Below are positions 10,678-20,473 of a stretch of DNA of 64,000 bases, piece after piece; positions within the stretch are counted from its first letter, which is position 1; each line of letters opens with the position of its first letter. Position numbers and translations under genes: made by a program. The notes under the pieces are model-generated. The model was given only the letters and a program-made list of their open reading frames with translations, was not told the DNA's origin and did not search any database. The stretch covers positions 43,910,001 through 43,974,000 of the forward strand of contig JARKIP010000035.1 in assembly GCA_029990175.1 (NCBI GenBank), given 5' to 3'. Source of the stretch: Petunia secreta (lineage: Eukaryota; Streptophyta; Magnoliopsida; Solanales; Solanaceae).

Positions 10678-11382
10678 AGTTTGGTTCTCAATCTGTGGGC
10701 CGTTCACCTTGAGCGCGACCGAGCTACAGAGCTCAAAGCCGCGGCCGCCACTTGGGATGGTCAGAAGAAGATCCTCAAGGGGCAGGTTGCCGAGCTTGAG
10801 CGTCGGTTCGCAATTCTGAACAGCGAGCTGGAGCATGCTAATGAAGCCTCGGCGAAAGCCGAATCTGATCTTCGCGCAACAGTAGAGTCCTCCGAAGCTC
10901 GTGTTCGGGCTGCGACAAAAGAATTTGCTGCTGAGCGCTCGAGGCTGAGCCTTGAGAATGCCCGCCTGGAGGCCGACCTTTTCAGGGCCAAGACCGAGGC
11001 TCTTGAAGCGGGTGAGAGATTCCGCAGCAAACTTGGGGAATACAATGCCAAACTCATCGGGCTGCAAAGCCAAGTGGATGAGGTGCCAGCCCTTCGGGGC
11101 AAAGTATCCAAGCTTGAAAGGCGGATTGTACGTCTCAATGAGCGGGCCGAGGTTAGGGCAACAAGGGCCAAATTTGAAGAGACCTGGGCCGTTGTCAAGA
11201 CCAGACTCAGTGCCCTCAAGCAAGTTCAGGCCGGGCAGATCGTGCTTGAGGATGAAATTTTCAAGGCAAGGGAAGCTGCCGCCGAGGCCCAAAAGATTGT
11301 GGATGACCTCCCCGCAAGTGAAGGATCAGATGATGAGAGCGACAGTGCCGAAGAGGGGAGTGGGGATGCCGATGAGGCGTAG

Positions 11383-12152
11383 TCTCAATGCTTTGCCAAT
11401 GTTTGGATACTTTTCTTTTGTTTTTGGGCCTTCGTGCCTTTTGGAGAATAAGCCTTCGGGCTTTTGTATTTATATGTTTGGGACCTTCGGGTCTTTTTTG
11501 TTTTGGATATAGATAACCTCAGCCTTCGGGCTTTTAATGAAAGATCGCTTTGTGAATTTCGCGTGTTGATTTTTCATGTATATCGAACACTTTTGAAAAT
11601 AAATGATATGCTTGCAAGACTTTAAGCAAAATTTGACCGATGCGAACTTAGGACGACGTCTCGTCCTCGAGTCGATGCATTGCGCGGCTCAAGTAATAAG
11701 ATTCACATGGATAGAATGAGAGTACCCGAAGTCGCTTTATTAATATCAACGAGCCAAAAGGCTATGTACATAAAACCAAGTCGGGACGGAACTTGGGTAA
11801 AAAATGAATTAACGAATTTCCAGATACAAACTAGAAACATGCCGCTATCGGGCTAATTTACAATGTACTAAATCTAATCCTCGGGCATCAGTCCCCGATT
11901 GTCGGATAGATAAGCTTCGGTTGGGAGGCTCGATGTCGACCTCGGTGTCAACCCTTCTCACTCCCCCCCAGTGTTCGGTTGTGAATCTTGATGAAGATCC
12001 GAGCACTGGAATCGGTTCGGTTCGCTTCCTGAAAAGGTCAAGCAAAAAGGTGGAGCGAGGAGTAAGTTAGTACATTGTTTATCAATGCCATGGGAGCGTT
12101 GTTCGGCTTGGGGCTGTTTAATTGACAAAGAATTAAAGGATATTTACCTTGG
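11383..12152 (+). other. Spacer between antisense gene and pol; tail-to-tail 3' regions
   Basis: No further gene. It starts with the antisense gene's 3' UTR, which has several CCTTCGGGC-type short inverted phrases (11429-11540) and an AATAAA at 11598-11603. The rest, up to the pol stop, is the 3' untranslated part of the retroelement transcript. Confidence 0.6.
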
Positions 12153-15100
12153 CTAAAAGTAGTATCGCTTCAGATGAGAGATGTTCCAGTTCAGGGGTTC
12201 GGGTTCGCCTTGAAGAGACTCGATTTGATAAGAGCCTTTTCCAACGATTGCTTTGACCCTGTAGGGCCCTTCCCAATTTGCAATAAGCTTCCCCCCGTTG
12301 TCCTCCTTTGTTGACTGATTCATAGTTTTCAACACATAATCTCCCACCTTGAAGTCCCTAAATTTAGCTTTCCTGTTGAGGTAAGCCTCGATCTGTCTTT
12401 TTTGGGCAACAAGCCGAACCAAAGCTAATTCCCTCTTTTCTTCGAGCAAATCTAGCTCAATGCGCATCGCCTCTTGGTTGGCGTCTTCGGTTGTATGAGC
12501 ATACCGAAGGCTTGGTTCGCCCACTTCTACCGGGATGAGAGAATCCATGCCATAGGCTAATGAAAAAGAGGTCTCACCGGTGCTGTTCTTCTCCGTTGTT
12601 CGCATGGCCCACAGCACCCCGGGCAACTCCTCGGGCCAAGGACCTTTCTTCTCATCGAGTCGTTTCTTCAAATTCTCAATTATGATCCTGTTTGAAGACT
12701 CGGCTTGGCCATTAGCACTTGGATGATAGGGAGTCGAGGCTATCCTTTTGATCCCCCATTGTTTAAAAAAGTCAGAGATAGCTGCCCCCATGAATTGTTT
12801 GCCATTGTCGCAAGCGATTTCTTTTGGGACGCCGAACCTGTAGATGATATTCTTTTTGATGAAGTCGATTACCTGCTTCTGCTTTACCTCGGTGAGAGCT
12901 GCGGCTTCCACCCATTTTGTGAAGTAATCAGTCAACACCAAGATGAATCGAACACCACCTTTTCCTTTGGGTAGTGGTCCGACAACGTCCATTCCCCATT
13001 TCATGAAAGGCCATGGTGATACCACCGTGTGTAGAGGCTCGGCCTGTTGGTGGATCATTTGCCCATGGCGTTGGCACTTGTCACACTTTTGTACAAAGGC
13101 CTTTACATCGGTGCTAATGGTGGGCCAATAATACCCAGCTCTTAACAATTTACGCACCAACGATTTTCCCGCCGAGTGATTTCCACACTCGCCTTCATGC
13201 ACTTCGGCCATCACATATCTTGCCTCATCGGGGCCCAAGCATTTGGCCATCGGGCCGCAGTACAACCTCTTGTACAAATTGCCCTCGATCATGTGATACG
13301 AGGCTGCTTGGGTCCTTAGCTTTTTCGCTTCTTTCTTATCTTGGGGGACAGTCCCCGAGTCGAAGTAGGAGATGAACTTACTTCGCCAATCCCATCGATT
13401 ATCCACCGAATTGACTTGCAACTTCATCTCTCTCATTTGTGCGGACAGCAACCGAAGCACCGAGTCAGTCCCCGAGTGAGCTTCATCTACAGCCGAACCA
13501 AGATTTGCCAAGGCGTCAGCCTCGGTATTTTCTTCCCGAGGTATTTGTCTGACTTGCCATTCTTGGAATTGGGCTAGGACCCTCTGTGCCCGATCCAAGT
13601 ATAGCTGCATTCTGGGCTCTCGAGCCGTATAATCACCGAGGATCTGGTTGACCACCAATTGTGAATCACATCTTAATTCGATTCTGTCAACCCCCATTTC
13701 TTTAGCTAGCTCTAAGCCCGCTAGAGCCGCTTCGTATTCTGCTTCGTTGTTGGTGACTTTTTTGAATCGAACCGAATGTCTAATTTTTTCCCCGGTGGGT
13801 GCCCTCAACACAATGCCTAAACCGGAGCCTTTTGAATTCGTTGCTCCATCGGTGTGCAGTACCCCCAGCCCCGAAGGGGATCCCTTCGCCTCGGAGCTTT
13901 CCTTCTCCGCTTCGGGCAGTATCCCAATGCTAAAATCAGCCACGAAGTCTGCCAAAACTTGAGACTTAATGGCAGTTCGAGGCTGATAAGTGATGTCATA
14001 CTCACTTAGCTCAACCGCCCACTTGGACAACCTCCCCGACAACTCAGGCTTGTGCAATATATTTCTCAAGGGGAAAGTTGAAACTACCGCTATTGGGTGA
14101 CACTGAAAGTAGGGCCGTAGTTTCCGAGCAGTAATTAGTAAAGCAAGTGCTAATTTTTCCAAGTGTGGGTACCTGGTTTCAGCATCAAGGAGTGTCTTGC
14201 TCACATAATAAATGGGCTGCTGCTTGCCATCTTCTTCCCGAACCAGCACAGCACTCACTGACACCTCGGACACTGCCCAATAGACTAGCAATGTCTCACC
14301 TTCTTCTGGCTTGGCAAGCAATGGTGCGTTAGCCAAATATTGTTTCAAGTCTTTCAACGCTTGTTTGCACTCCGGTGTCCATTCGAAGTGATTGTTTTTC
14401 CTCAAAACGGAGAAGAATTTGTGGCATCGCTCCGAGGACTTTGAGATGAAGCGACTCAAGACAGCGATTCGGCCAGTCAAGCGTTGAACTTCTTTTACCC
14501 CGGTAAGCTCCTCGGGGATTTCCTCAATTGCTCTAATTTTATCTGGGTTAGCTTCGATTCCCCGCTCGGAGACAATAAATCCCAAAAACTTGGCTGATCC
14601 CACGCCGAAGGCGCACTTCTCAGGGTTCAATTTCATACCGTATTGTCTCAACACAGCAAAAGCTTCCCTTAGATGATTCAAATGATCCTCCATTCGGATC
14701 GATTTGATGAGCATGTCGTCTATGTAGACTTCCATAGACTTCCCGATGTATTCCTTGAACATGCGACATACCAACCTTTGGTAAGTCGCCCCGGCGTTCT
14801 TCAAACCGAAGGGCATCACTTTGTAGCAAAAGGTACCTCGGTCAGTGATGAACGAGGTCTTTTCTTCGTCCTTCGGGTCCATGAGGATCTGATTGTAGCC
14901 CGAGTATGCATCCAAGAAGATTAATAGTTTATGTCCAGCCGTGGAGTCTATTAACCTATCTATCTGTGGCAATGGATAAGAATCTTTGGGGCAAGCTTTG
15001 TTCAAATCAGTGTAGTCAACGCACATTCTCCACTTGCCATTCTTTTTCGGCACGACCACAACATTGGCTAGCCACTCGGGGTATTTCACTTCTCTAATGA

Positions 15101-15365
15101 AACCATTCTCCTGCAGCTTGGTGGTTTCGTCCTCGATCGCCTTCTTTTTGACCCCGGCGTGTGGCCTTTTCTTCTGTTTTACCGGGGTAAATTTTGGGTC
15201 CATATTCAGTTTGTGGGTCATGATCTCCGGATCGATACCCGTCATGTCTGAATGGGCCCAAGCAAAACAGTCATGGTTGGACCTTAAAACTTCCATAATC
15301 GCCTCTTTCGACTCGGGGTCCAACTCCGAGCCGATGTGTACCTTCCTCTCTGGGAATTCCTTCAA
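12153..15365 (-). CDS. pol: Tat pol: reverse transcriptase, two RNases H, integrase
   Basis: About 1070 codons open to the stop near 12153. The RT active site YIDD is near residue 215 (VYIDDMLIKS). A connection RNase H-like part follows, then a second, archaeal-type RNase H (TDGATNSKGSG, NNEAEYEAALAGLELA, DSQLVVNQ), the dual arrangement typical of Tat elements. Integrase has the HHCC zinc site (H..H, then CDKC) and the D,D,E core (GMDVVG, CDNGKQF, GQAESSN). All catalytic residues look intact. The frame continues upstream without a break to the TAG at 15498-15500, so there is no separate start codon; the protein must come from a polyprotein or by readthrough. This copies the element's RNA to DNA and inserts it. 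Confidence 0.95.
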   Translation of the reverse strand: MKEFPERKVHIGSELDPESKEAIMEVLRSNHDCFAWAHSDMTGIDPEIMTHKLNMDPKFTPVKQKKRPHAGVKKKAIEDETTKLQENGFIREVKYPEWLANVVVVPKKNGKWRMCVDYTDLNKACPKDSYPLPQIDRLIDSTAGHKLLIFLDAYSGYNQILMDPKDEEKTSFITDRGTFCYKVMPFGLKNAGATYQRLVCRMFKEYIGKSMEVYIDDMLIKSIRMEDHLNHLREAFAVLRQYGMKLNPEKCAFGVGSAKFLGFIVSERGIEANPDKIRAIEEIPEELTGVKEVQRLTGRIAVLSRFISKSSERCHKFFSVLRKNNHFEWTPECKQALKDLKQYLANAPLLAKPEEGETLLVYWAVSEVSVSAVLVREEDGKQQPIYYVSKTLLDAETRYPHLEKLALALLITARKLRPYFQCHPIAVVSTFPLRNILHKPELSGRLSKWAVELSEYDITYQPRTAIKSQVLADFVADFSIGILPEAEKESSEAKGSPSGLGVLHTDGATNSKGSGLGIVLRAPTGEKIRHSVRFKKVTNNEAEYEAALAGLELAKEMGVDRIELRCDSQLVVNQILGDYTAREPRMQLYLDRAQRVLAQFQEWQVRQIPREENTEADALANLGSAVDEAHSGTDSVLRLLSAQMREMKLQVNSVDNRWDWRSKFISYFDSGTVPQDKKEAKKLRTQAASYHMIEGNLYKRLYCGPMAKCLGPDEARYVMAEVHEGECGNHSAGKSLVRKLLRAGYYWPTISTDVKAFVQKCDKCQRHGQMIHQQAEPLHTVVSPWPFMKWGMDVVGPLPKGKGGVRFILVLTDYFTKWVEAAALTEVKQKQVIDFIKKNIIYRFGVPKEIACDNGKQFMGAAISDFFKQWGIKRIASTPYHPSANGQAESSNRIIIENLKKRLDEKKGPWPEELPGVLWAMRTTEKNSTGETSFSLAYGMDSLIPVEVGEPSLRYAHTTEDANQEAMRIELDLLEEKRELALVRLVAQKRQIEAYLNRKAKFRDFKVGDYVLKTMNQSTKEDNGGKLIANWEGPYRVKAIVGKGSYQIESLQGEPEPLNWNISHLKRYYF

Positions 15366-15497
15366 TAGAGTGAAAGAATCCAGCTCTTCGATAGTTGAGT
15401 CCTCGGCCTTTTGCTTCCGAGGCTCTTGTACGCATGCCGGGATCTTTTCAATTTCACTTTGGAAGCTCGCCTCGCTCGACCCCGGCTGCGTTGGTTG

Positions 15498-16112
15498 CTA
15501 TTTTTTTGGCCCGCTCGGGGCGACTCCACTTTTCAGTGCAACCGAGTAGCATTCCCTAGCTACTCGTTGTTCCCCCTTAATTGATCGAACTCCCCAAGGT
15601 GTTGGGAATTTGATCACTTGGTGTAAAGTGGAAGGAACAGCCTCCATGGAGTGGATCCATGCTCTTCCGAGGATCACATTGTAAGCCAGATCCTCGGGCA
15701 TAACTTGGAACAGTGTCTCCTTGGTGACTCCTTCGGCGAACGTCTTTAAGGTGATTTCGCCCAACGTTTTCTCAGTTGAATTGTTGAAGCCAGCCAACAC
15801 TGTTGATTTGGGAATAATCTCCCCTTTTAGCCACATTTGCTTAATGGCCCCGTAGCTGATGATATTCACTGAGCTGCCGGGGTCGATCAAGACTCTTTTG
15901 ATATCGGAGTCGTTGATCCTGAGCATGATGACTAGAGCATCGTGATGGGGGAACATCATCCCATCACAGTCATCCTCGTCGAAGATGATATCTTTGCCCG
16001 AGCCACCTACTCGGGTCCTCTTCTCCATGGTGATGGAGAGTTTAGCAAACTTCTTGGCTGCGGCGAAGTTTACGCCGTTTACTTCTGACCCCCCGGTTAT
16101 AACGTTCACCAC
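15498..16112 (-). CDS. pro: Tat aspartic protease domain
   Basis: Same reading frame as gag and pol. The catalytic phrase is VLIDPGSSVNIIS (D-P-G in place of the usual D-S/T-G), followed by the flap region and NVILGRAWI, the ILGR motif of retropepsins. It processes the Gag-Pol polyprotein. It ends at a TAG whose downstream context is CAA CCA, then the frame is open into pol. Upstream the frame is open back to the gag TAG at 16191-16193. Probably one polyprotein in the parent element. Confidence 0.88.
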   Translation of the reverse strand: MVNVITGGSEVNGVNFAAAKKFAKLSITMEKRTRVGGSGKDIIFDEDDCDGMMFPHHDALVIMLRINDSDIKRVLIDPGSSVNIISYGAIKQMWLKGEIIPKSTVLAGFNNSTEKTLGEITLKTFAEGVTKETLFQVMPEDLAYNVILGRAWIHSMEAVPSTLHQVIKFPTPWGVRSIKGEQRVARECYSVALKSGVAPSGPKK

Positions 16113-16190
16113 TCTTTCAGGGGGTGGGGCTCGAGGCGGTCCCTCACCTCGGTTTTTGGAAAAATTTTCTTTCCCCTTGTCAGTGAGGAA

Positions 16191-17726
16191 CTAAGCCAAG
16201 ACTCCTTTTTTCAGTAGGTGAGCTACCTCGAGGCGCAAAGCTTTACAGTCCTCGGTTCTGTGACCATAATCTGCGTGAAACTCGCAACGTAGATTGTGAT
16301 CTCTCTTGTCTGCCGGGGTTCTCATGTCTTTGGGAACCCTCACCCCGGCTGTCCCTTTGACAACGTCGACCATCTCCGAGGTCGAAATGTTAAAATAGTA
16401 ATCCTGGATCCGTGGCAGATCCTTTCTTGGGACCGAAGCGGAGCTCGAGGGATTCCTTTGGTTCACGTTGGTTTGAACCTTCCCTCCGAGCCTTTGGCTT
16501 ATATGAGCGGCTGGGTATGAGTTACTGGGGTTGTTTCCCAACCTTTGACTAACATGTTGCCTGGGCGAGGTGTAAGGTTCATACCTCCCCTTTGAATTAT
16601 TTCGCGGCGCGTCGGCGCGGTTCGAAGTGTCACCTCGGTTGTTGTAGCTGTAACCTCGGTTTTTGAATTCTGCTTCCTCCAATCTGATCTTGGAGTAAGT
16701 GCGTCTATGCAGATCCTCCCATGTCAGGACCTGATACTGCTGTAATTCTTTACGCAATTCAGCTGCAGCGCCAGAATTGCGGCTATTGATACCCTTTTCA
16801 AAAGCCATGATGGCCAGGGTGTCATCCATCCGAGGCAATTCCATGCGCTCAGCGTGGAATCGCTCGAGAAATTCTTTAAGAGGCTCGCCGGGCCACTGTT
16901 TCACTTCACATATATCCTCCTTCCTCTGGAGGATCTTTTGCGCGCTGGTGTGAGCTTTGACAAAGGCGCTGGATAGTTCTTTGAACGAGGAGATTGACCC
17001 CGGTGGCAAGCATAAATACCACCGAAGGGCACCCTTTTCCAACGAACTACCAAACTTCTTTAAGAACATGGACTCGAGCTGTGTGGACGTCAAGTCGTTG
17101 CTCTTTACCATGGACATGTATTCCCTGACATGCTCCTTGGGATCAGTTGTCCCATCATACTTTTTGAGGAATGTGAATTTGAAACCTACAGGGGTTGGAG
17201 CCGGCGCTGCTTCGGGCTTATAGGGCTGCTCCCTATACTGCTCGATGTCGAGATCATCTTCCTCCTTGCTTATCCCTGGCACGCGCTCGAGGCGCTTTTC
17301 GACGCGCGCCTCGATGCGAGCCTCGATTTCTCTACTCATTCTTTCAACGTCGACCGAGGACGTTGTCTCTGCCACGGTGGGAACCGTCCCGAAGTGTGGC
17401 GTGGAAGATGGGTTACTCCCGGAGCCCCCAGACGTGGCTCCGTTGTGAGGTCCCCCTGTTGTCGCGCCCGAAGGAACGAAGGGCGGGATGCCTCCACCAG
17501 GAGCCGTGGGCTGGGTGCCGCTAGGTGCAGCACTGTTTCTTGCCTCCAACGAGGCACGAAGCTCAGCATTGATGCTTGCTTGCTCATCCTGTTTGGTTTG
17601 GAGAGCTCTTAGCGTTGTGACAACATACATTTGGAACTCTTCTGTTGTCATTGGAGCGATGGGCTGTTGGTTCAACGGAATGCCAGCCCTATCACCGTTA
17701 CTACCAGTGTTATCGTTATCAGCCAT
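16191..17726 (-). CDS. gag: Tat Gag polyprotein
   Basis: ATG at 17724-17726, 511 codons to a TAG. The N-terminus is hydrophilic (MADNDNTGSNGDRAG), then a Pro/Gly-rich linker and a conserved capsid region (residues about 200-370: KYDGTTDPKEHV, FLKKFGSSLEKGALRWY, SFKELSSAFVKAH, EFLERFHAERMELP). A C-terminal knuckle CEFHADYGHRTEDC has the C-x2-H-x4-H-x4-C spacing seen in Tat/Ogre Gag. It forms the virus-like particle and packages RNA. An upstream Met at 17777 is possible, but MADND gives the more typical leader length. Confidence 0.92.
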   Translation of the reverse strand: MADNDNTGSNGDRAGIPLNQQPIAPMTTEEFQMYVVTTLRALQTKQDEQASINAELRASLEARNSAAPSGTQPTAPGGGIPPFVPSGATTGGPHNGATSGGSGSNPSSTPHFGTVPTVAETTSSVDVERMSREIEARIEARVEKRLERVPGISKEEDDLDIEQYREQPYKPEAAPAPTPVGFKFTFLKKYDGTTDPKEHVREYMSMVKSNDLTSTQLESMFLKKFGSSLEKGALRWYLCLPPGSISSFKELSSAFVKAHTSAQKILQRKEDICEVKQWPGEPLKEFLERFHAERMELPRMDDTLAIMAFEKGINSRNSGAAAELRKELQQYQVLTWEDLHRRTYSKIRLEEAEFKNRGYSYNNRGDTSNRADAPRNNSKGRYEPYTSPRQHVSQRLGNNPSNSYPAAHISQRLGGKVQTNVNQRNPSSSASVPRKDLPRIQDYYFNISTSEMVDVVKGTAGVRVPKDMRTPADKRDHNLRCEFHADYGHRTEDCKALRLEVAHLLKKGVLA

Positions 17727-17794
17727 AACGTTGAATTGAAAATTTTGACAAAAAGCGAATGCAGAACTTTGGAACAAAGCGTTATTGCTTATAT

Positions 17795-17812
17795 CCCCAC
17801 AGATGGCGCCAA
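17795..17812 (-). other. Tat primer-binding site
   Basis: On the minus strand, TTGGCGCCATCTGTGGGG lies just inside the 5' LTR. TGGCGCC-type sites are characteristic of Tat-lineage elements. Confidence 0.85.
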
Positions 17813-17814
17813 TT

Positions 17815-18371
17815 TGTATGGGCCTAAATCGTTTTTAGGCACACAAATCGAATTTGGATTCAAATATAAGCAAATCTTTGTATCAAAGCGGTAAATAATG
17901 CACGAAATAGACGAAAATGCGTAAAATAACTTGCTTTCAATATATGGATGTTCAGTACAAATTTGGACAGAGTTTTGGTATATCTTTCTGGATGCCTATA
18001 ATACAAAATGAGCTTCTATTTATAGGCCTAGGGACCTTGCCCACGTTCTCCATCACCAGCTTGCACTCCCCCCACGATCTGATCAGCAACATGGATGAGT
18101 TAGTGGAGCAGAGTAGTGGGCTGCAAAGCCGTTGGGACCGAGGTGGTAACCGAAGCCTTGCCACAAGGCTTCAGTCATCTGACCTTACTATCCGAATAGG
18201 GTGCCATGCCCCCGAAGTTCAAAACTTAATTTCTCTTCGGTCGCGCCTTCGGGCGTTGACCTAGGTGGTTCAGCCACGATCGATTATTTTCCCTTCGGAG
18301 CGCCAACTCGTTTTTTCTTCGGTCTACCAACTCGAGGTGTTAACCGAAGACGATAATTTTCACCCAATACA
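17815..18371 (-). repeat. Tat element 5' LTR with promoter
   Basis: 557 bp, partner of 7584-8140. A TATAAATA box on the minus strand at 18017-18024 is the likely promoter for the genomic RNA. Confidence 0.95.
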
Positions 18372-18376
18372 ATTGC

Positions 18377-18659
18377 TAGTTTATTTTTCCGTCGAATAAA
18401 TTTCTTCATTGCCCGGCTTGACATGGAATATTTTTTAGATCCAATCAAATACAAGGAAATTAGGACTGTCTGATGTATCAGTTGCATGAAGAAACAAATG
18501 ATAATAATGATCTAATTACTTTTCGACGTTTCTACCCTAGTTCGCACTTGCTCTAGCAAGTTTACGATATGGGCCTGGCAAGATTTTCTTCATTTGCCAT
18601 TGTAGATCTTCAATTACTAAGTTAATATTTTTTTTAATCTTCGAATCTACATCACACTA
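18377..18659. other. Unannotated AT-rich DNA
   Basis: Continuation of the target of the Tat insertion. No gene or repeat recognised. Confidence 0.5.
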
Positions 18660-19368
18660 GTGACCTACCACTCCAATTTCATATTAGAATTTGATTCCAC
18701 CTGTGACACACTTTCCTTTTTATCGGTCCTAAAAAAAATGACACACTTTCTTATTTGACAACTAATTAATAGCATTATTTCTAGGAATTTTTACACTCTA
18801 TACCCATAAAATTTAAAGTATTTACAAGCCATACCCATTACAAATTATACTACCCATAAAACTAAAAGTATTTACCCAACCTACCCATTTATTATTGTAT
18901 ACCTTTGTTATGCCTTGTAGGTGTATACCTTTAAAGTATACTGCATAAATTATGGTATACAAGTCTGGAGGACATTTATTACTGTATACCTTTGTTATGC
19001 CTTATAGGTATATACCTTTATGGTATACTGCATAAACTATGGTATACAAGTCTGGGTGGGTAGAATGGGTAAATAATTTAATGGGTAGGTCCGGTAGTAT
19101 TTGAAAGTAGTGGGTAGTGGCTGTAATTATTATAGGTTTTGTGGGTATTTTTGTAAGTGTCCCTTATCTCTATTCTATTCTTGTTGGGCCATACTTAAAC
19201 TTAAAGCTACTAACAACTTTTTAATTACTTTAATCTTCTCTCTCTCACTTTTTCTTTATATCTTACAAGTGGATAATTTTAAAACTTTACAAGGTCAATC
19301 GATCAATCTTTATTTATTTAAACTCCGTGCAAAGTCAAACCACATCATATAAATTGGGACGGAGGGAG
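18660..19368. mobile_element. Stowaway-like MITE split by another MITE
   Basis: The right end, AATTGGGACGGAGGGAGTA, is the classic Stowaway terminus (reverse complement of TACTCCCTCCGTCCC). The left end is degenerate (ACCACTCCAATTTCAT, then GACACACTTTC). The interior is interrupted at about 18787-19165 by a second inverted-repeat element. Confidence 0.65.
18787..19165. mobile_element. MITE-like inverted-repeat element with internal duplication
   Basis: The outer arms are imperfect inverted repeats: left TTACACTCTATACCCATAAA against right CTTACAAAAATACCCACAAA on the other strand. Inside, a roughly 100-bp segment with TGTATACCTTTGTTATGCC and ATGGTATACAAGTCTG is repeated in tandem (about 18893-18985 and 18987-19055). 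No target duplication could be fixed. Confidence 0.55.
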
Positions 19369-19799
19369 TATAAAAGTTCCAGTTGGACAATTAAAATACA
19401 AAAATGCCCAAGTCCATTCACCATTTTTTATAATGTGTAAATTGACATATTCACGCATTTACATACGATGGTCGAGTATAGTCGAGCCAACCCTTAAACA
19501 CAGCAACTTGGCCTCACAGCTGAGCTTGGTTACTTCGTATTTGGAGAAAGTACTTACTCAAAATAACTAGACCTTTACTAGTTTCAGACTAAGTTTGAAT
19601 TAAGATTAAAAAAAATAATTAGTATTTTTGAACGACCAAGTAAATAACCTCTATGGGTGACAAATATTAGCATATCTAAAATTCTTAAATATTCCAGAAA
19701 AAGAAAAAGAAAATCTTCAATATTACTCCATTTGTTCGAATTTTTATGACATAGACAAAACATATTGAAACTTATAATCTATGTAAGTGAAATTATGCC
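19369..19799. other. Unannotated DNA
   Basis: No gene, LTR or repeat recognised here. Confidence 0.4.
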
Positions 19800-20473
19800 A
19801 TCTACAAATACGCAGGCCCAGATCAGACGTGTCCAACAAGACACCGGGCGCTAAGAGTATACGTTCGCTTTTTCAACCACGACTGCTCAACAGGTATGAG
19901 TGTATAGGCGATGGACGTATCACACCATTTAGCCACCTTAGGACTAATCAAGACTTCTAGTTAGGAACTATTTCGGGCAACTCCTCTTGTAATGATCCGA
20001 AGGCCATTAGTATATATATTACACTATAATTGGAATATCCCTTTCTATAATTCTAAACGACACGTTTGGATTCAACTAAAATCCTACTTCTCATTCAAGG
20101 ATTACATCTCCTCTTTATTCACTTTCTTCGATATTTTATTATTTCTTGTGGCCTATTTATAAATTGAATTATTTTACCAAGCGAGCAAACTTTTGGCAAA
20201 AACAGTTTAGCACCCATCGTAAGGCCCAGGTGACTCCGAATAAATGAATCCCCTAAGTTGCAAGATAAAGACAGACTTTCACGCAACACTGGCCCGATCA
20301 TAGATGAAGTGGCTAAGGACCAACAATCTACGTAGACACAAAGCTGATCTAGCCAAAGATGCGGTAGACCTGGAGGGGGACAAGGATCACAGTGAATCAC
20401 TGATATGGGTGAAAACTATGCATAAGAGCATGACAAGTCCTGAACTACTTCAAGGTAGCTTAAGGAATGGGTC
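19800..20473 (+). mobile_element. Relic LTR, primer site and leader of an old Tat-like element
   Basis: The piece at 20206-20230 (TTTAGCACCCATCGTAAGGC) is a decayed version of the primer site TTTGGCGCCCACCGTGGGGC in the element at 30329. Upstream, phrases such as CTAGTTAGGA and a CTATTTATAAATTG box recall the end of that LTR. The matching gag pieces lie beyond later insertions at 27720-28170, 30201-30328 and 51028-51235, so this is probably the left end of the relic. The LTR start is not defined. Confidence 0.5.

Larger units (their letters stand above)
8525..11382 (+). pseudogene. Spliced antisense gene of the Tat element (Transposase_28-like)
   Basis: Five exons: 8525-9518, 9594-9731, 9806-10020, 10105-10608 and 10678-11382. 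The four introns (69-84 bp) are GT-AG and join in frame. Exon 1 holds an acidic/basic linker, then a conserved plant domain (residues about 150-270, starting FTYPFTIGFDLP, with GVWRVVQALEYL) resembling the Pfam 'putative gypsy type transposon' family of antisense ORFs. Exons 3-4 are Lys/Glu-rich and nuclear-looking; exon 5 encodes a long coiled coil ending in an acidic tail. Defects: TAG at 8708-8710, a frameshift near 9900 and another near 10245. Lying antisense to the genomic RNA, its introns survive retrotransposition. Molecular function unknown. Confidence 0.8.
7584..18371 (-). mobile_element. Full-length Tat-lineage Ty3/gypsy retrotransposon
   Basis: A 10.8-kb element on the minus strand with 557-bp LTRs at both ends and a perfect 5-bp target duplication ATTGC (7579-7583 and 18372-18376). 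Order on its own strand: LTR, primer site, gag, protease, reverse transcriptase, RNase H, a second RNase H, integrase, then a region with a spliced gene in the opposite direction, polypurine tract, LTR. The second RNase H and antisense extra gene are known traits of the Tat lineage. The LTRs differ at seven sites, all transitions (about 1.3%), so insertion was recent. gag-pro-pol is one frame broken only by two TAG codons. Confidence 0.95.
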
